Shown: positions 40,078 through 49,500 of the stretch, piece by piece
How the letters are laid out: each line of letters opens with the position of its first letter
Numbering within the stretch: the first letter of the stretch is position 1
DNA from: Methanomassiliicoccus sp.
Lineage (GTDB): Archaea > Thermoplasmatota > Thermoplasmata > Methanomassiliicoccales > Methanomassiliicoccaceae
DNA: 60,454 nt
Reading direction: 5' to 3'
Assembly: GCA_018262895.1 (NCBI GenBank)
Contig: JADFDJ010000013.1
Span: 1-60,454, forward strand
Notes under the pieces: generated by a model
The model's input: only the letters and a program-made list of their open reading frames with translations
Told to the model about the DNA's origin: nothing
Database searches by the model: none
Made by a program: the position numbers and the translations under genes

Positions 40078-41940
40078 TTGGTAGCCGTGCTTCTGGAACT
40101 GGGTGTGCCGCAGGGACAGGTCGTCTCCCGCTGGAAGGGAGGCGAGGGGGTCTTGAGAGAGGCACTCGGCCGAGTGAAGGCCGCCTCGTTCACCGGGTAC
40201 CTCAAGATCAGCCTGTCCAAGGAGGGCGACCGCTCGGAGGCCTTGCTCTCCTTCGCCAGCGGGGTGCCCACCTTCTGCCTCAACGTCTTCCAGCCCTACG
40301 GAATGGAGGAGATCTGGTTCCTGGGGGATAGGGCCACGGAGTACATGTTCGCGGACGCGTCCCAGCCCGAGGCGGTCATCACCCTGCACGGCGACGTCAA
40401 CCTGCGGGACTTCGAGCAGCTGTTCCCCAAGGCCCGCATCAAGAAACTGGAGGCGCCCAGGAGGCCGATGCCGCCGGCCGAGGTGAGGCAGGAGAAGCTG
40501 CGGGGAGAGCAGGGCGGGGGGCAGCGGGGGGCGGACCTCATGGGCCCTTCGGCAACAGAGGAGGCCGACCGCAAGAAGGTGGACCAGCAGGCCAAGGGCG
40601 TATACGACCTGATCCTCCAGTACCACAAGATGCGCTCCCATGAGACCAGCGGGGGAACGTGCGAGAGGTGCGGGGGCCCGGTGGACCTCCTGGGCTACTG
40701 TCCCAAGTGCGCGCCGGGCGAGGACGAGCGTCCCGAGGTCCTCATACCGCGCATGGACCCGCGGTTCACCTTCGACTCGTTCGTGGTGGGCAGCGGCTCC
40801 CGCTTCGCGGAAGCGGCAGCGCGGGCGGTCGCGGCCGACCCTGGTTATCTGTACAACCCCCTCTTCATCCACGGCAAGACGGGGCTGGGCAAGACCCACC
40901 TGCTCCAGTCCATCGGGCATCTGCTGAAGGGCATCGACGCCGGCCTGAGCGTGACCTACCTCCCGCTGGAGTCCCTTGACGAGGAGTACCTGCAGTCCAT
41001 AGGCAACAAGTACGAGGGTCCGCGGCAGGAGCTCGAGCAGACCGGCCTGCTGCTGATAGACGACCTCCAGTACCTATCGGGGAAGGACCGGGTGCAGGAG
41101 GAGCTGCTGAAGGTCATCAACAAGCTGGTGCCGGCGGGCATACAGATCGTCATCACCGCCGACCGCGCCCCCCGGGAGATACCCGCGCTGCTGGAGAGGC
41201 TCACCTCGAGGGTGGAGTCAGGCCTGGTGGTGGACATCGGGCCCCTGGACCAGCCCAGCAGGCTGGCCATCCTGCAGAGGCTGGCCAGCGATGCCGAGCT
41301 GGAGATACCCGATGAGGTCATGGCCTTCGTGGCCGAGAAGTGCCCGGACAACGTCCGCCAGCTGGAGGGGGGTATGAACCGCGTCCTCGCCTTCGCCTCC
41401 CTCATGCGCTCCGAGATCACCCTGGACATAGCGCGTGAGGTGCTGGGGACCGAGAAGGCCGTTCCCAAGGTCCGGAAGGCGAGGCTGGAGGCGCACCGCT
41501 CCTATGTGGTCGAGGAGTCCCGCCCCGAGCTCACCTACGAGCTGATGGCCGAGAAGCTGGACGAGGGCTACCGGGGCCTGGTGTTCAGCCGCAGCAACCC
41601 CAACTCGGTGCGGGAGAAGATCCCGGGCCGCAAGGCGGAGATATACTGGCTGACGGAGCATGAGTCCAAGAAGGGCAAGACCGTGCCTCCCTCGCTGGAG
41701 AAGATAGTCATGCTGTCGGAGGACCACATGCGCCTGGACGGCCCATCGATCGTGGTCCTGGACGACCTTCACTACCTGATAAGCAACGCCACCTTCGAGG
41801 GCGTGGTGCGGTTCCTGCGGGCCATGGTGGACACGGTCTCGGAGCGTCAGGCCATCTTCGTGGTGTCCATCAGCCCAGAGAGCCTCAGGCTCCAGGAGCG
41901 CTCCATAATCGAGAGGGAGCTGGAGCCGGTGCGGCCATGA
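40078..41940 (+). CDS. DnaA-type AAA+ ATPase fused to a DUF835-like domain
   Basis: 620 aa from TTG 40078. Domain 1 (about 1-110): a beta-rich unit with FTGYLKISLSKEGD, similar to sensor/effector domains of the DUF4388 sort (weak). Then a linker, one zinc ribbon (CERCGG/CPKC, about 215-235) and a clear DnaA AAA+ domain: FTFDSFVVGSGSRFAEAA, NPLFIHGKTGLGKTHLLQSI (Walker A), LLLIDDLQYLSGK (Walker B), TADRAPREIPALLERLTSR, and NVRQLEGGMNRVLAFASL. The bacterial DNA-binding domain IV is missing. In its place is a DUF835-like module (GLVFSRSNP, SIVVLDDLHYLISNATFEGV). So it probably does not bind a DnaA box itself. Hda-like regulation or signalling are possible roles. TTG start is inferred. Confidence 0.8.
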   Translation: MVAVLLELGVPQGQVVSRWKGGEGVLREALGRVKAASFTGYLKISLSKEGDRSEALLSFASGVPTFCLNVFQPYGMEEIWFLGDRATEYMFADASQPEAVITLHGDVNLRDFEQLFPKARIKKLEAPRRPMPPAEVRQEKLRGEQGGGQRGADLMGPSATEEADRKKVDQQAKGVYDLILQYHKMRSHETSGGTCERCGGPVDLLGYCPKCAPGEDERPEVLIPRMDPRFTFDSFVVGSGSRFAEAAARAVAADPGYLYNPLFIHGKTGLGKTHLLQSIGHLLKGIDAGLSVTYLPLESLDEEYLQSIGNKYEGPRQELEQTGLLLIDDLQYLSGKDRVQEELLKVINKLVPAGIQIVITADRAPREIPALLERLTSRVESGLVVDIGPLDQPSRLAILQRLASDAELEIPDEVMAFVAEKCPDNVRQLEGGMNRVLAFASLMRSEITLDIAREVLGTEKAVPKVRKARLEAHRSYVVEESRPELTYELMAEKLDEGYRGLVFSRSNPNSVREKIPGRKAEIYWLTEHESKKGKTVPPSLEKIVMLSEDHMRLDGPSIVVLDDLHYLISNATFEGVVRFLRAMVDTVSERQAIFVVSISPESLRLQERSIIERELEPVRP

Positions 41941-43095
41941 TCACAGCCTCTTCTCTTCCGCACGGAACTCGATGAGGCGGTCCAGGACCTCCTCGTGACG
42001 CCCCCTCTTCATGGACACGCCCGCGTCCTTCAGCAGCTTCACCATGGAGGTTACGTCCTTGCCCTTGGCCTTGGCCTCCAGCAGGGACTGCTTGGCCTTC
42101 CGCAGCTCCTCCGCGAGCATGTCCGGCAGGGCCTTGTTCAGCACCTCCCTCCCCTTGCGGGAGAGGATGCCCATGGTGTTCCAGTCCCCGGTCTCCCCCG
42201 CGTCCCGGGCCTCGTTGAGGAGCTTTCGCGACTCCCTGACGTCGAGGTAGAACCGCTCCGAGTTGAGGATCATCTTCTCCAGGGACTCGTACAGCTCGTG
42301 GGCCTCGACGTACTTGCCGGTGAGAACCTCGGCCTGGCGCTTCCCTGAGCGGGCCAGTTCCAGAGCGGCGGCGAAATCCTTCTCCGCCAGCCTCTCCTTG
42401 GATTCCGCTATATTACTGGATATGGTCTCGTGGTCGGAGCCCATCTTGCGGGCCACGTCCTCCAGGTTCTCCAGGTACATGATGTCCCGTTCCAGCCTGT
42501 CGGTGATCACGCGCTCCAGCATCCCCCGGCACTCCCGCATCGTTTCCACCGCCGGCTCTATCTCCCGGCGCTTTCCCAGGGCCACGGCCTTGTCGATGAG
42601 CCTGCGCGTGGCCGTGGTGTCGATGGAGTAGTCCTTGGCCAGGGTCAGCAGGGGGCCGACCTCGTTGACCAGGCCGGAGAACTCCTCCTTCATCTCCTTT
42701 TCCTTTGCTGCCTTGGCCTTGTCCGGGGATTCGGCCTCAGGGACCTCCGGCGGTTTCGGCGGTGCGGGAGGGGGGGCGCTCACAGGTGGTGCGCTCACAG
42801 GGGGGGCGGGCGCCGGCGGCAGCGGGGCCGGTTCCGGCGCGGGCTCAGGGGCCGGCTCTGTCAGGTCGATGTCGCGGCCGCACTCCGGGCAGGTCACGCT
42901 CTCCCCCGATATAACTGCTTGACAATGGGGGCACTCGATGTCCGCGACCTCTTCTATCACGAACTCCACGCCGCACTTGGGGCAGTGGTCCACCTCTCCT
43001 CGGATGTGCGTCCCGCACTCCGGGCAATCGAACTCGAAATCGTCCTCGACTTGATCGTTAGTGGCGGTACCTGACAGACCATCACCTCTGGCCAA
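41941..43095 (-). CDS. Zinc-ribbon protein with helical C-terminal domain
   Basis: 384 aa from TTG 43095. Two zinc ribbons at the N-terminus (CPEC/CPKC about 24-41; CPHC/CPEC about 55-72), a Pro/Ala-rich linker (APEPAP and PPVSAP repeats, about 78-125), and about 240 residues of helices with heptads and repeats (LVNEVGPLLTLAKDYSIDTT, MRECRGMLERVITDRLERDI). Function unknown. Its stop abuts the stop of the DnaA-like gene. TATA-like TTATTTAA about 30 nt upstream makes a near-leaderless TTG start plausible. Confidence 0.72.
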   Translation of the reverse strand: MARGDGLSGTATNDQVEDDFEFDCPECGTHIRGEVDHCPKCGVEFVIEEVADIECPHCQAVISGESVTCPECGRDIDLTEPAPEPAPEPAPLPPAPAPPVSAPPVSAPPPAPPKPPEVPEAESPDKAKAAKEKEMKEEFSGLVNEVGPLLTLAKDYSIDTTATRRLIDKAVALGKRREIEPAVETMRECRGMLERVITDRLERDIMYLENLEDVARKMGSDHETISSNIAESKERLAEKDFAAALELARSGKRQAEVLTGKYVEAHELYESLEKMILNSERFYLDVRESRKLLNEARDAGETGDWNTMGILSRKGREVLNKALPDMLAEELRKAKQSLLEAKAKGKDVTSMVKLLKDAGVSMKRGRHEEVLDRLIEFRAEEKRL

Positions 43096-43119
43096 TAAGC
43101 TAACGTACGAGACCCTGTT

Positions 43120-43131
43120 GGGTTAAATAAT
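43120..43131 (-). promoter_or_regulatory. TATA box of the zinc-ribbon helical protein
   Basis: AATTATTTAACC on the minus strand, about 30 nt upstream of TTG 43095. Confidence 0.4.
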
Positions 43132-43162
43132 TGTCGAACTGCCAACGCAAAGTGAGAATCAC

Positions 43163-43963
43163 TCACCCATCCAGCATGGATTTCATGCGCACCGCGTCGC
43201 CCGAGGGATCGGGGGTCTCGGAAATGATTGTGACATCCCTCCCACACTCCCGCAGCAGGCCGCTCAGCAGGGAGAAGTCGGGGTCCTTGGCCTCCAGAAG
43301 CAGGTGGCGCTTCTCTCCCTTCGCCGTGTACTCGATGCAGCTGAAGTGGCAGTGCAGCCGCCCCGGGATCATGTCGAGACCTCCGTACAGGGCTGCCTTG
43401 AAGTCATCCCTCGTGCGCAGGCACCCCTGCCCCCGGGCATGGATGTGGGCGAAGTCCGGGACCGGCTCTACCCCCTCGATCTCTTCCATCACCCGTGCGA
43501 TCTCCTCGTAGGTCCCCCAGCTGCCCACCTTGCCCATGGTCTCCAGGCCGATGATGGGGCTCAGGCCCTCGTCCACCGCCACCTTCCGCACCCGCCTGAG
43601 GCTGTCCACCACGGCGGCGGTCGCGGCCTCCGGCTTGCGGCCCATGTAAGAGGCGGCGTGCACCACCACGATGCGGCCACCGAAGGCATCGGCGGAACGC
43701 AGCGACCTGATGAGCCAATCCTCGCTCTTGGCCTTGCCCTCCCTGTCGGAGTTGAAGTTGATGTAGTACGGGGCATGGGCGCTGAGCGATATCCCCAGCT
43801 CCCTCGCCCGCGGTGCCAGCTCCTGGGCCTTCTCCACGCTGAGGTTCACGCCCCTCCCGAACTGGACCTCCAGGGCATCGAGCCCCAGGGCCTTGACGTT
43901 CTCCACGGCCTTGACCGCCCCCTTGCTGCCTGGAGGGTACCCCGCGGGACCGAAGCATATCAT
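43163..43963 (-). CDS. nfo: Endonuclease IV-like TIM-barrel protein (AP endonuclease family 2)
   Basis: 266 aa from ATG 43963 (MICFGPAGYPPGSKGAVKAV). The TIM barrel shows metal-ligand segments of the family: LSAHAPYYINF, VVVHAASYMG, IGLETMGKVGSWGT, PDFAHIHARG and HCHFSCIEYTAKGEKRH, then ISETPDPSGDA. Endonuclease IV cuts abasic sites, which would complement the glycosylase encoded at 45.3-46.1 kb. Other xylose-isomerase-like barrels share the fold, so the substrate is not certain. Divergent from the adenosine-specific kinase gene. Confidence 0.78.
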   Translation of the reverse strand: MICFGPAGYPPGSKGAVKAVENVKALGLDALEVQFGRGVNLSVEKAQELAPRARELGISLSAHAPYYINFNSDREGKAKSEDWLIRSLRSADAFGGRIVVVHAASYMGRKPEAATAAVVDSLRRVRKVAVDEGLSPIIGLETMGKVGSWGTYEEIARVMEEIEGVEPVPDFAHIHARGQGCLRTRDDFKAALYGGLDMIPGRLHCHFSCIEYTAKGEKRHLLLEAKDPDFSLLSGLLRECGRDVTIISETPDPSGDAVRMKSMLDG

Positions 43964-44020
43964 GCGCAGGCCATCGCACAGCCCGCCTAATAACATTCTC
44001 CCTGAGCCCAGATAGCAAGG

Positions 44021-44058
44021 ATATTTATCGCGGGAGGGGCACTTCGGTAAGGGAGAGC
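44021..44058 (+). promoter_or_regulatory. Promoter and ribosome site of the 44-46 kb operon
   Basis: ATATTTAT at 44021-44028 with its start about 25 nt downstream, followed by GGGAGAG directly before ATG 44059. The three genes to 46149 overlap and probably share this promoter. Confidence 0.45.
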
Positions 44059-44541
44059 ATGAGGACAGACGCAGTGGAGCTGAGGAAGCCCGCCGATGCC
44101 AACATCATCGTGGGGCAGACCCATTTCATCAAGACGGCCGAGGACATCTACGAGGCCCTGGTCAACTCGGTGCCCGGTATCAAGTTCGGGATCGCGTTCT
44201 GCGAGGCCTCGGCGGACAGGCTCATCAGGGTCGAGGGGAACGACGAGGAGCTGCGCGCAGCCGCCGTGGACAATGCCCAACGCATAGCGGCAGGCCACAC
44301 ATTCGTCGTTGTGCTCTCGCAGGCCTATCCCATCAACGTTCTGGGGGCCATCAAGGCGGTGCCCGAGGTGTGTGGCATCTTCTGCGCCACGGCGAACGAG
44401 GCCGAGGTGCTGGTGGCCCAGACCGAGAGGGGGAGAGGCATCATCGGAGTGGTCGACGGACAGACGCCACTGGGGGTTGAGACAGATGAGGACGCCAAGA
44501 AAAGGAGAGAGTTCCTTCGACACATCGGATACAAGCATTGA
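44059..44541 (+). CDS. Adenosine-specific kinase family protein
   Basis: 160 aa; matches the small archaeal family annotated adenosine-specific kinase: NIIVGQTHFIKTAEDIYEAL, GIKFGIAFCEASADRLIRVE, NAQRIAAGHTFVVVL, and VPEVCGIFCATANEAEVLVA. Reported to bind AMP and phosphorylate adenosine in one crenarchaeal member; biological role uncertain. First gene of the operon; the methyltransferase frame starts inside its end. Confidence 0.85.
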   Translation: MRTDAVELRKPADANIIVGQTHFIKTAEDIYEALVNSVPGIKFGIAFCEASADRLIRVEGNDEELRAAAVDNAQRIAAGHTFVVVLSQAYPINVLGAIKAVPEVCGIFCATANEAEVLVAQTERGRGIIGVVDGQTPLGVETDEDAKKRREFLRHIGYKH

Positions 44542-45310
44542 TGTTGAGAACCTGGACCTGTACGAGGCCTCGGCCAAGTACTATGATATCTGGCACGAGG
44601 ACTATCAGGAGGACGTGAGGTTCTATCTGAAGCTGGCCGAAAGGACCGGGGGACCTATCCTGGAGGGCATGAGCGGCACCGGCCGCATACTCCTTCCCTT
44701 CGCCCGCGCGGGATATGAGATAACAGGCGTGGACCGCAGCACCGCCATGATGGACAACTGCGCCACCAAGCTCTACCTCGAGGACCCCGACGTGCAGCAG
44801 CGGGTCGACATGATCCAGGGCGACATAAGGGACGTCAAGCTGGACCGCAAGTTCAAGCTCGCCATCATACCGTACAACTCTTTCCTCCACCTCCTGGAGG
44901 TTAAGGACCAAGAGATGGCGCTGAGCAACATACGCGAACACCTCGAGGACGGGGGCCTGTTCGCGTTCGTGGTGTTCTCCCCGCGTCTGGACCGGCCCGA
45001 GCACCTGCTGCGGCACCGCGGGACCAGGCTCACGAAGCAGGGAGAGATCATCTCCTGGTTCGAGTCCCAGATCTTCGACCAGCCCAGCCAGAAGACGATG
45101 GTGACCTACTTCTACGACATCTCCCGTCAGGACGGCACCCTGCGGCGGGTGACCTCGGTGTTCACTCTCCGATACCTCTTCCACCGTGAGGCCCTGGAGC
45201 TGCTGGACCGGTGCGGCTTCGACGTCCTGGAGGTCTACGGCGATTACGAGGGGGGGCCGTACAAGGCCACCAGCGAGCTCATGATGTTCGTTGCCAGGAA
45301 GAAAGGATGA
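44486..45310 (+). CDS. Class I SAM-dependent methyltransferase
   Basis: 274 aa from ATG 44486, overlapping the kinase gene by 56 bp; it is the only start codon ahead of the conserved region. Motif I is LEGMSGTGRILLPFARAG, then ITGVDRSTAMM and AIIPYNSFLHLLE. Substrate unknown; the acidic ILEGMSGTGR in place of the usual DLGCGTG is distinctive. The gene ends in a four-base overlap (ATGA) with the glycosylase gene. Confidence 0.82.
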   Translation: MRTPRKGESSFDTSDTSIDVENLDLYEASAKYYDIWHEDYQEDVRFYLKLAERTGGPILEGMSGTGRILLPFARAGYEITGVDRSTAMMDNCATKLYLEDPDVQQRVDMIQGDIRDVKLDRKFKLAIIPYNSFLHLLEVKDQEMALSNIREHLEDGGLFAFVVFSPRLDRPEHLLRHRGTRLTKQGEIISWFESQIFDQPSQKTMVTYFYDISRQDGTLRRVTSVFTLRYLFHREALELLDRCGFDVLEVYGDYEGGPYKATSELMMFVARKKG

Positions 45311-46149
45311 AGGTGCCCCTGCTTGACCTCGGGTACACCCTGGACAACGGCCAGGTGTTCCGGTGGTCCCGGGACGGCGACTGGTGGCGGGGCGTGGTGG
45401 GCTCCAGGTCCATACGCCTCCTTCAGGAGGGCGACCGCCTGCGCGTCGAGGGCGACGTCAGCACCGCCTTCCTGCGCCGCTACCTCCGCCTGGACGATGA
45501 CCTGGAGGCCATCTACGAGGACATATCCCGGGACCAGTGCATAGCTGCCATAATCGAGCGCTTCCGGGGCATGCGGCTGATCCGCCAGGAGGTGTGGGAA
45601 TGCTCGGCCTCGTACCTGCTGGCGTCCTACTCCAACGTGTCCCGGATCAAGAAGATGATCGAGGCCTTATGCCGCACCTACGGCCGTCGGCTCCCGGACG
45701 GCCAGTACGCCTTCCCCACCCCGGAGGAGATCGCAGAGGGGACCGGGGACATCGGCATTTGCCGGCTGGGCTACCGCGCTGACTGGATAAGGTGCTACGC
45801 CCGCGCCGTCAGGGACGGGGATTTCGACCTGGAGCACCTTCAGGGGCTGGAGTACGAGCAGGCGGTGAGCTACCTGAAGAGGGTGAAGGGGATCGGCGAC
45901 AAGGTCGCCGACTGCATCGCCCTGTTCTCCCTGGACCACCTGCAGGCGTACCCGGTGGACGTCCGTATCGCCCGGGCCATGAGGGAGGTCTACGGGGTCT
46001 CGGGGAGCTACAGGAAGGTGAGCGGCCATGCCCGGCGGCATTTCGGCAGGTATGCCGGTTACGCTCAGGAGTACCTCTACATCGCCGAGGACCGTGAGAA
46101 CAGAAAAGGGTTGGAGCCTACGCCTTCGTGTCGCTCACCAAGCAGGTAG
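45307..46149 (+). CDS. ogg: OGG1-type 8-oxoguanine DNA glycosylase/lyase
   Basis: 280 aa. OGG N-terminal domain followed by HhH-GPD: hairpin KRVKGIGDKVADCIALF with catalytic Lys199, then Asp218 in YPVDVRIARAM. It removes oxidised guanine and nicks the strand by beta-elimination. The start ATG 45307 overlaps the previous stop. The ending runs 32 bp into the convergent HTH gene. The nearby endonuclease IV-like gene fits the next step of base-excision repair. Confidence 0.92.
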   Translation: MKVPLLDLGYTLDNGQVFRWSRDGDWWRGVVGSRSIRLLQEGDRLRVEGDVSTAFLRRYLRLDDDLEAIYEDISRDQCIAAIIERFRGMRLIRQEVWECSASYLLASYSNVSRIKKMIEALCRTYGRRLPDGQYAFPTPEEIAEGTGDIGICRLGYRADWIRCYARAVRDGDFDLEHLQGLEYEQAVSYLKRVKGIGDKVADCIALFSLDHLQAYPVDVRIARAMREVYGVSGSYRKVSGHARRHFGRYAGYAQEYLYIAEDRENRKGLEPTPSCRSPSR

Positions 46150-46510
46150 TGCACACGCAATCGGGCGCCTTGATCCCCGTGTGGGTCTCGTAGACCTTCA
46201 CGAGCATCCCGCTGCGCTTCACCATGTCGCACACCCGGCAGGTCTCGGTCACGATATCGGAGCCGGCGACGATGCGCTGAGCAGAGCGGGCGATCTCCTC
46301 TCGGAACTCATCGTACTTCCCGCTGCTCTCCAGCTCCCTGTTGGTCCCTCTCTTGGACTTCAGATACTGAGATATGGCCGCGTCAGTGACCCCGAAGCGC
46401 CTTGCCACCTCCGCCTGGGTGAACCTGTGCTTCTCCACAAGCTCCCTCGCCAGCTCGCGTCTTATTGAAGGGAGTACATACCATACAATAAGCTCGCAGG
46501 GTATCTTCAT
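46118..46510 (-). CDS. HTH transcriptional regulator with CxxC pairs
   Basis: 130 aa. Helix-turn-helix in the first 60 residues (FTQAEVARRFGVTDAAISQY), followed by a helical segment and two cysteine pairs, CRVC at about 92-95 and CVCTTC at about 118-123, likely a metal-binding or redox-sensing end. Resembles the archaeal COG2522 group of predicted regulators. Targets unknown; the promoter holds an imperfect palindrome that could mean self-regulation. Confidence 0.82.
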   Translation of the reverse strand: MKIPCELIVWYVLPSIRRELARELVEKHRFTQAEVARRFGVTDAAISQYLKSKRGTNRELESSGKYDEFREEIARSAQRIVAGSDIVTETCRVCDMVKRSGMLVKVYETHTGIKAPDCVCTTCLVSDTKA

Positions 46511-46525
46511 GAGGCCTCGAATCGG

Positions 46526-46548
46526 GTTAACAATATTTAAACATTAAC
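46526..46548 (-). promoter_or_regulatory. TATA region with imperfect inverted repeat before the HTH gene
   Basis: GTTAACAATATTTAAACATTAAC has outer GTTAA/TTAAC arms and an inner TATA-type TTTAAATATT, 16-38 nt upstream of the start codon. A binding site covering the TATA box would suit autorepression. Confidence 0.35.
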
Positions 46549-46577
46549 AGTATTAATGACCGGCAGGCCTGGATACC

Positions 46578-49500
46578 TCAGACCTCGCCCGGATGGGTCT
46601 TCTCGTAGAATGCCTGGACCTCCCAGTCGGGAACGGTGGGGACGTTGTCCGCCACCCTGACGGTTAGCCCCAGGGACCTCAGGTAGCGGTTCAGTATCAG
46701 GCGTGCCTCCCCTTCGCCCTTAAAGTTCTGGACCATCATGTCCGTGGCCTTGATCCTTCCCCAGAAGGAGCCGACGACCCGGGGGCCGTCCATGACCAGG
46801 GAGTAATAGCTGCCTCCCAGTTCCTGCCTTATCCTCTCGCCCAGGTAGGTGTGGAGGGCGTCCTCGGGACCGAGCACGAACTTCTCCGTGATCTTGACCT
46901 TCCCTATCCTTCCCAGGTCTTCCCTTATGACCCAGTAAACGTTCTCGTCGCCCTCGACCAGGAAGCCCTTCGCCAGGAAGCCCTCCCTCTCCAGCTCGGC
47001 CAGTATGTTACGGAGCTCCTTCATGGGCAGCTCGAACCGCATGAACCTCGCCAGGTTCTCCGCGGTGAACAGCCCGAAGTTGCGGAAGCAGTGCCGTACG
47101 ATCTCCTTCCTCGCCTCAGGAGCGCTTAGCATGCTGGGGGGTATCAGGCGGACCCTCTTGTTCTGGTCCACGTAGGTTATGGTGGCGCTGTTCAGGGCCT
47201 TGAGCGCATCGTGCGTGCCCCGGTGGCCAAGGGGGGAGCGGTCGAACAGCTGGTTCCGTGATAGGGGCTTGCTCTCCGCGATGGTCTGGATGACCGCGGC
47301 CATGTCGTCGGTTATCTCCCGGTCCTTGGCCCGGCGGCACAGGGACGCGAACTCCAGGGAGCAGTAGGTGACATAGTCGGGGATGGCCTGCACCTTGACC
47401 AGGAAGCCCATCTCGAACATCTTCTTCAGGGGGATGCGGTTCTTGCACCGCAGGGCCGCGGCCGCGTCCGATCTAAGGCCACCGACGGTCTTGACCGCCT
47501 CCACGACGTTGGTGAAGCGGCGCTTGGGGTCTATGTGCTGCTTCCACAGTACGAAGGACAGGACGTCCTCCCAGGAATGACGGTCCAGGACCATGGAGCC
47601 CTTGGCGAACATGGCCCCCATGCGCACGTAGCCGTGCTCGCCGAGCACCTTCTCCATGTCCTCGGGCACGTCCTGCGGAGCGGTGTCCAGAAGCTCGCGG
47701 AGGCGGACGATGTCGAAGCCCATCATGGAGTAGAAGGCCATGAACCGGTCCAGTGCCTCCAGGGCTTGGGGCAGGAGAGCGGGGTCCTCGAGGTCCAGCT
47801 CCCTGATCTCGATGCAGCCGCTCATGTTCCACTTCTCCGCCCCGCCCACCAGGCGCCCGTCGGCAACGATGGGGAAGATCCACCGGTCCCCATAGCGGGC
47901 GGCTATGGAGGCCCACAGCGACTGCACCGAGGGATCGTAGAGGGAGACGACCCTCATCCCCGTCGAGGGGCTGGGCGCTTCCCTCAGCGCGTCCATCTCG
48001 TCCTTGAAGAGGTACATCTCCTCCCGGGACTCGCCCACGCTGATGGTCTCCACATCCAGGGTGTCGAGAACCGCGGCCACCTGGGCCATGGGGAACTGGG
48101 TGGCGGTGGTGATGGTGTAGATGGAGACGGGGCCGTGGACCCTCACGAACCTCTCCACTATGGCCCTGTAGGGATCGCCCTCGTAGGGGGGAGCGTCGTA
48201 TGCAAGGTAGACGTTCTCCGACGACCACTCCTCCCTCTCCTCGAACCTCCTCACGATGTGCATGTTGCGGTCCAGGCGGTCCACGCTCTCCTTGACCTCG
48301 TCCCTGCTGGCGCCAACCACGGGCACGATCTGGCGCAGGGACATACCTTCGTCGCTGGAACGGATGACGTCCAGGACCCGCAGGTCCAGGGGCCGGAGGG
48401 GGCCGTTGCGGTACGCCGCCACGTACGCCGGGGCGTCCCTGGCCCGCACGTACCTCACCCGGCCGCGAAGGAAGCGCCCCAGCAGGAGGTCCCCGGAGCG
48501 GCGCATCTCCTCCCAGTCCTTGAGCTGGAACCCTTCAACGCGGTAGAACGCGTCCAGAGGCATGCCCAGGTCCCCGAAGTGGTCGAACAGGGCCTCGATG
48601 GTCGGGAACACCCGCTCCTGCTTGGAGCGGCGGTACCTCTCCACCGTCCGGTGATCGTAGGCCTTCAGGTCGTTGGTCTTGAGGCGCAGGTAGTCCCGCT
48701 TGAGCATGTACTGCTCGTGCTCGGAAACCAGGAAGCGGCCTTTGGCCACGCGGCCTTCCTGCGACAGGTCGTCCAGGACCTGGCGGACCTCGGCATCATC
48801 GAGGCCGAGGGCGTAGGCGATCTCCTCCGCGGTGGCCGGGGCGAAGCACTCCAGGTGCCGCAGCAGGACCTCGTCCAGGGCCTCCTGGCGCGGCCTGCGC
48901 TCGACCTCCCGCCGGCGGTACGACCACTTACCTTCGTGGTATAGGACGCGCCCCACCCCTCCCGTCGCCTCCAGCTTGCGCAGCGCTGGATAGACCTTGT
49001 CGCTGGCGACGTCCAGCCTCTCCGCCAGCTCCTGCGGCGTGCGCGGTTCCGACAGCTCCTCCAGCATTGACTGCTCCAGCTCCCCCAGGGCGCGGTCCCG
49101 GGACAGCACAGAGATGTACGTGGAGAGGTCCTCCGTGGGGACGAAGTAGGCGTCATCGATGTACACCGAGGAGATGGCCCCCTCCTCGATGAGCTCCCGG
49201 GACCACGCATCCACCTGTTCACGTGAGGAAACGGTGTAAGGGTACACATTACGGCCCCTCTCCTTGAGCACCCGGATGGGGGCGGCCCGCTGTACAAGGG
49301 AGAGGAGCTCCTCCTTGCTGGTGACCATACCTAACCGCTTGCGGAAGTAAGGCACCACCTGGTCCTCGGTGAACTCGAACTCCGAGACCTCGGAGCCCAT
49401 GACCTTGGAGAGCACCTTGCGGTGCAGCTCCCTCAGGAGGGCGCCCCGGTCCTCCATGAGGACCATGTCCGATATCCCCGCCAGGACCGCGTTGTGGGCG

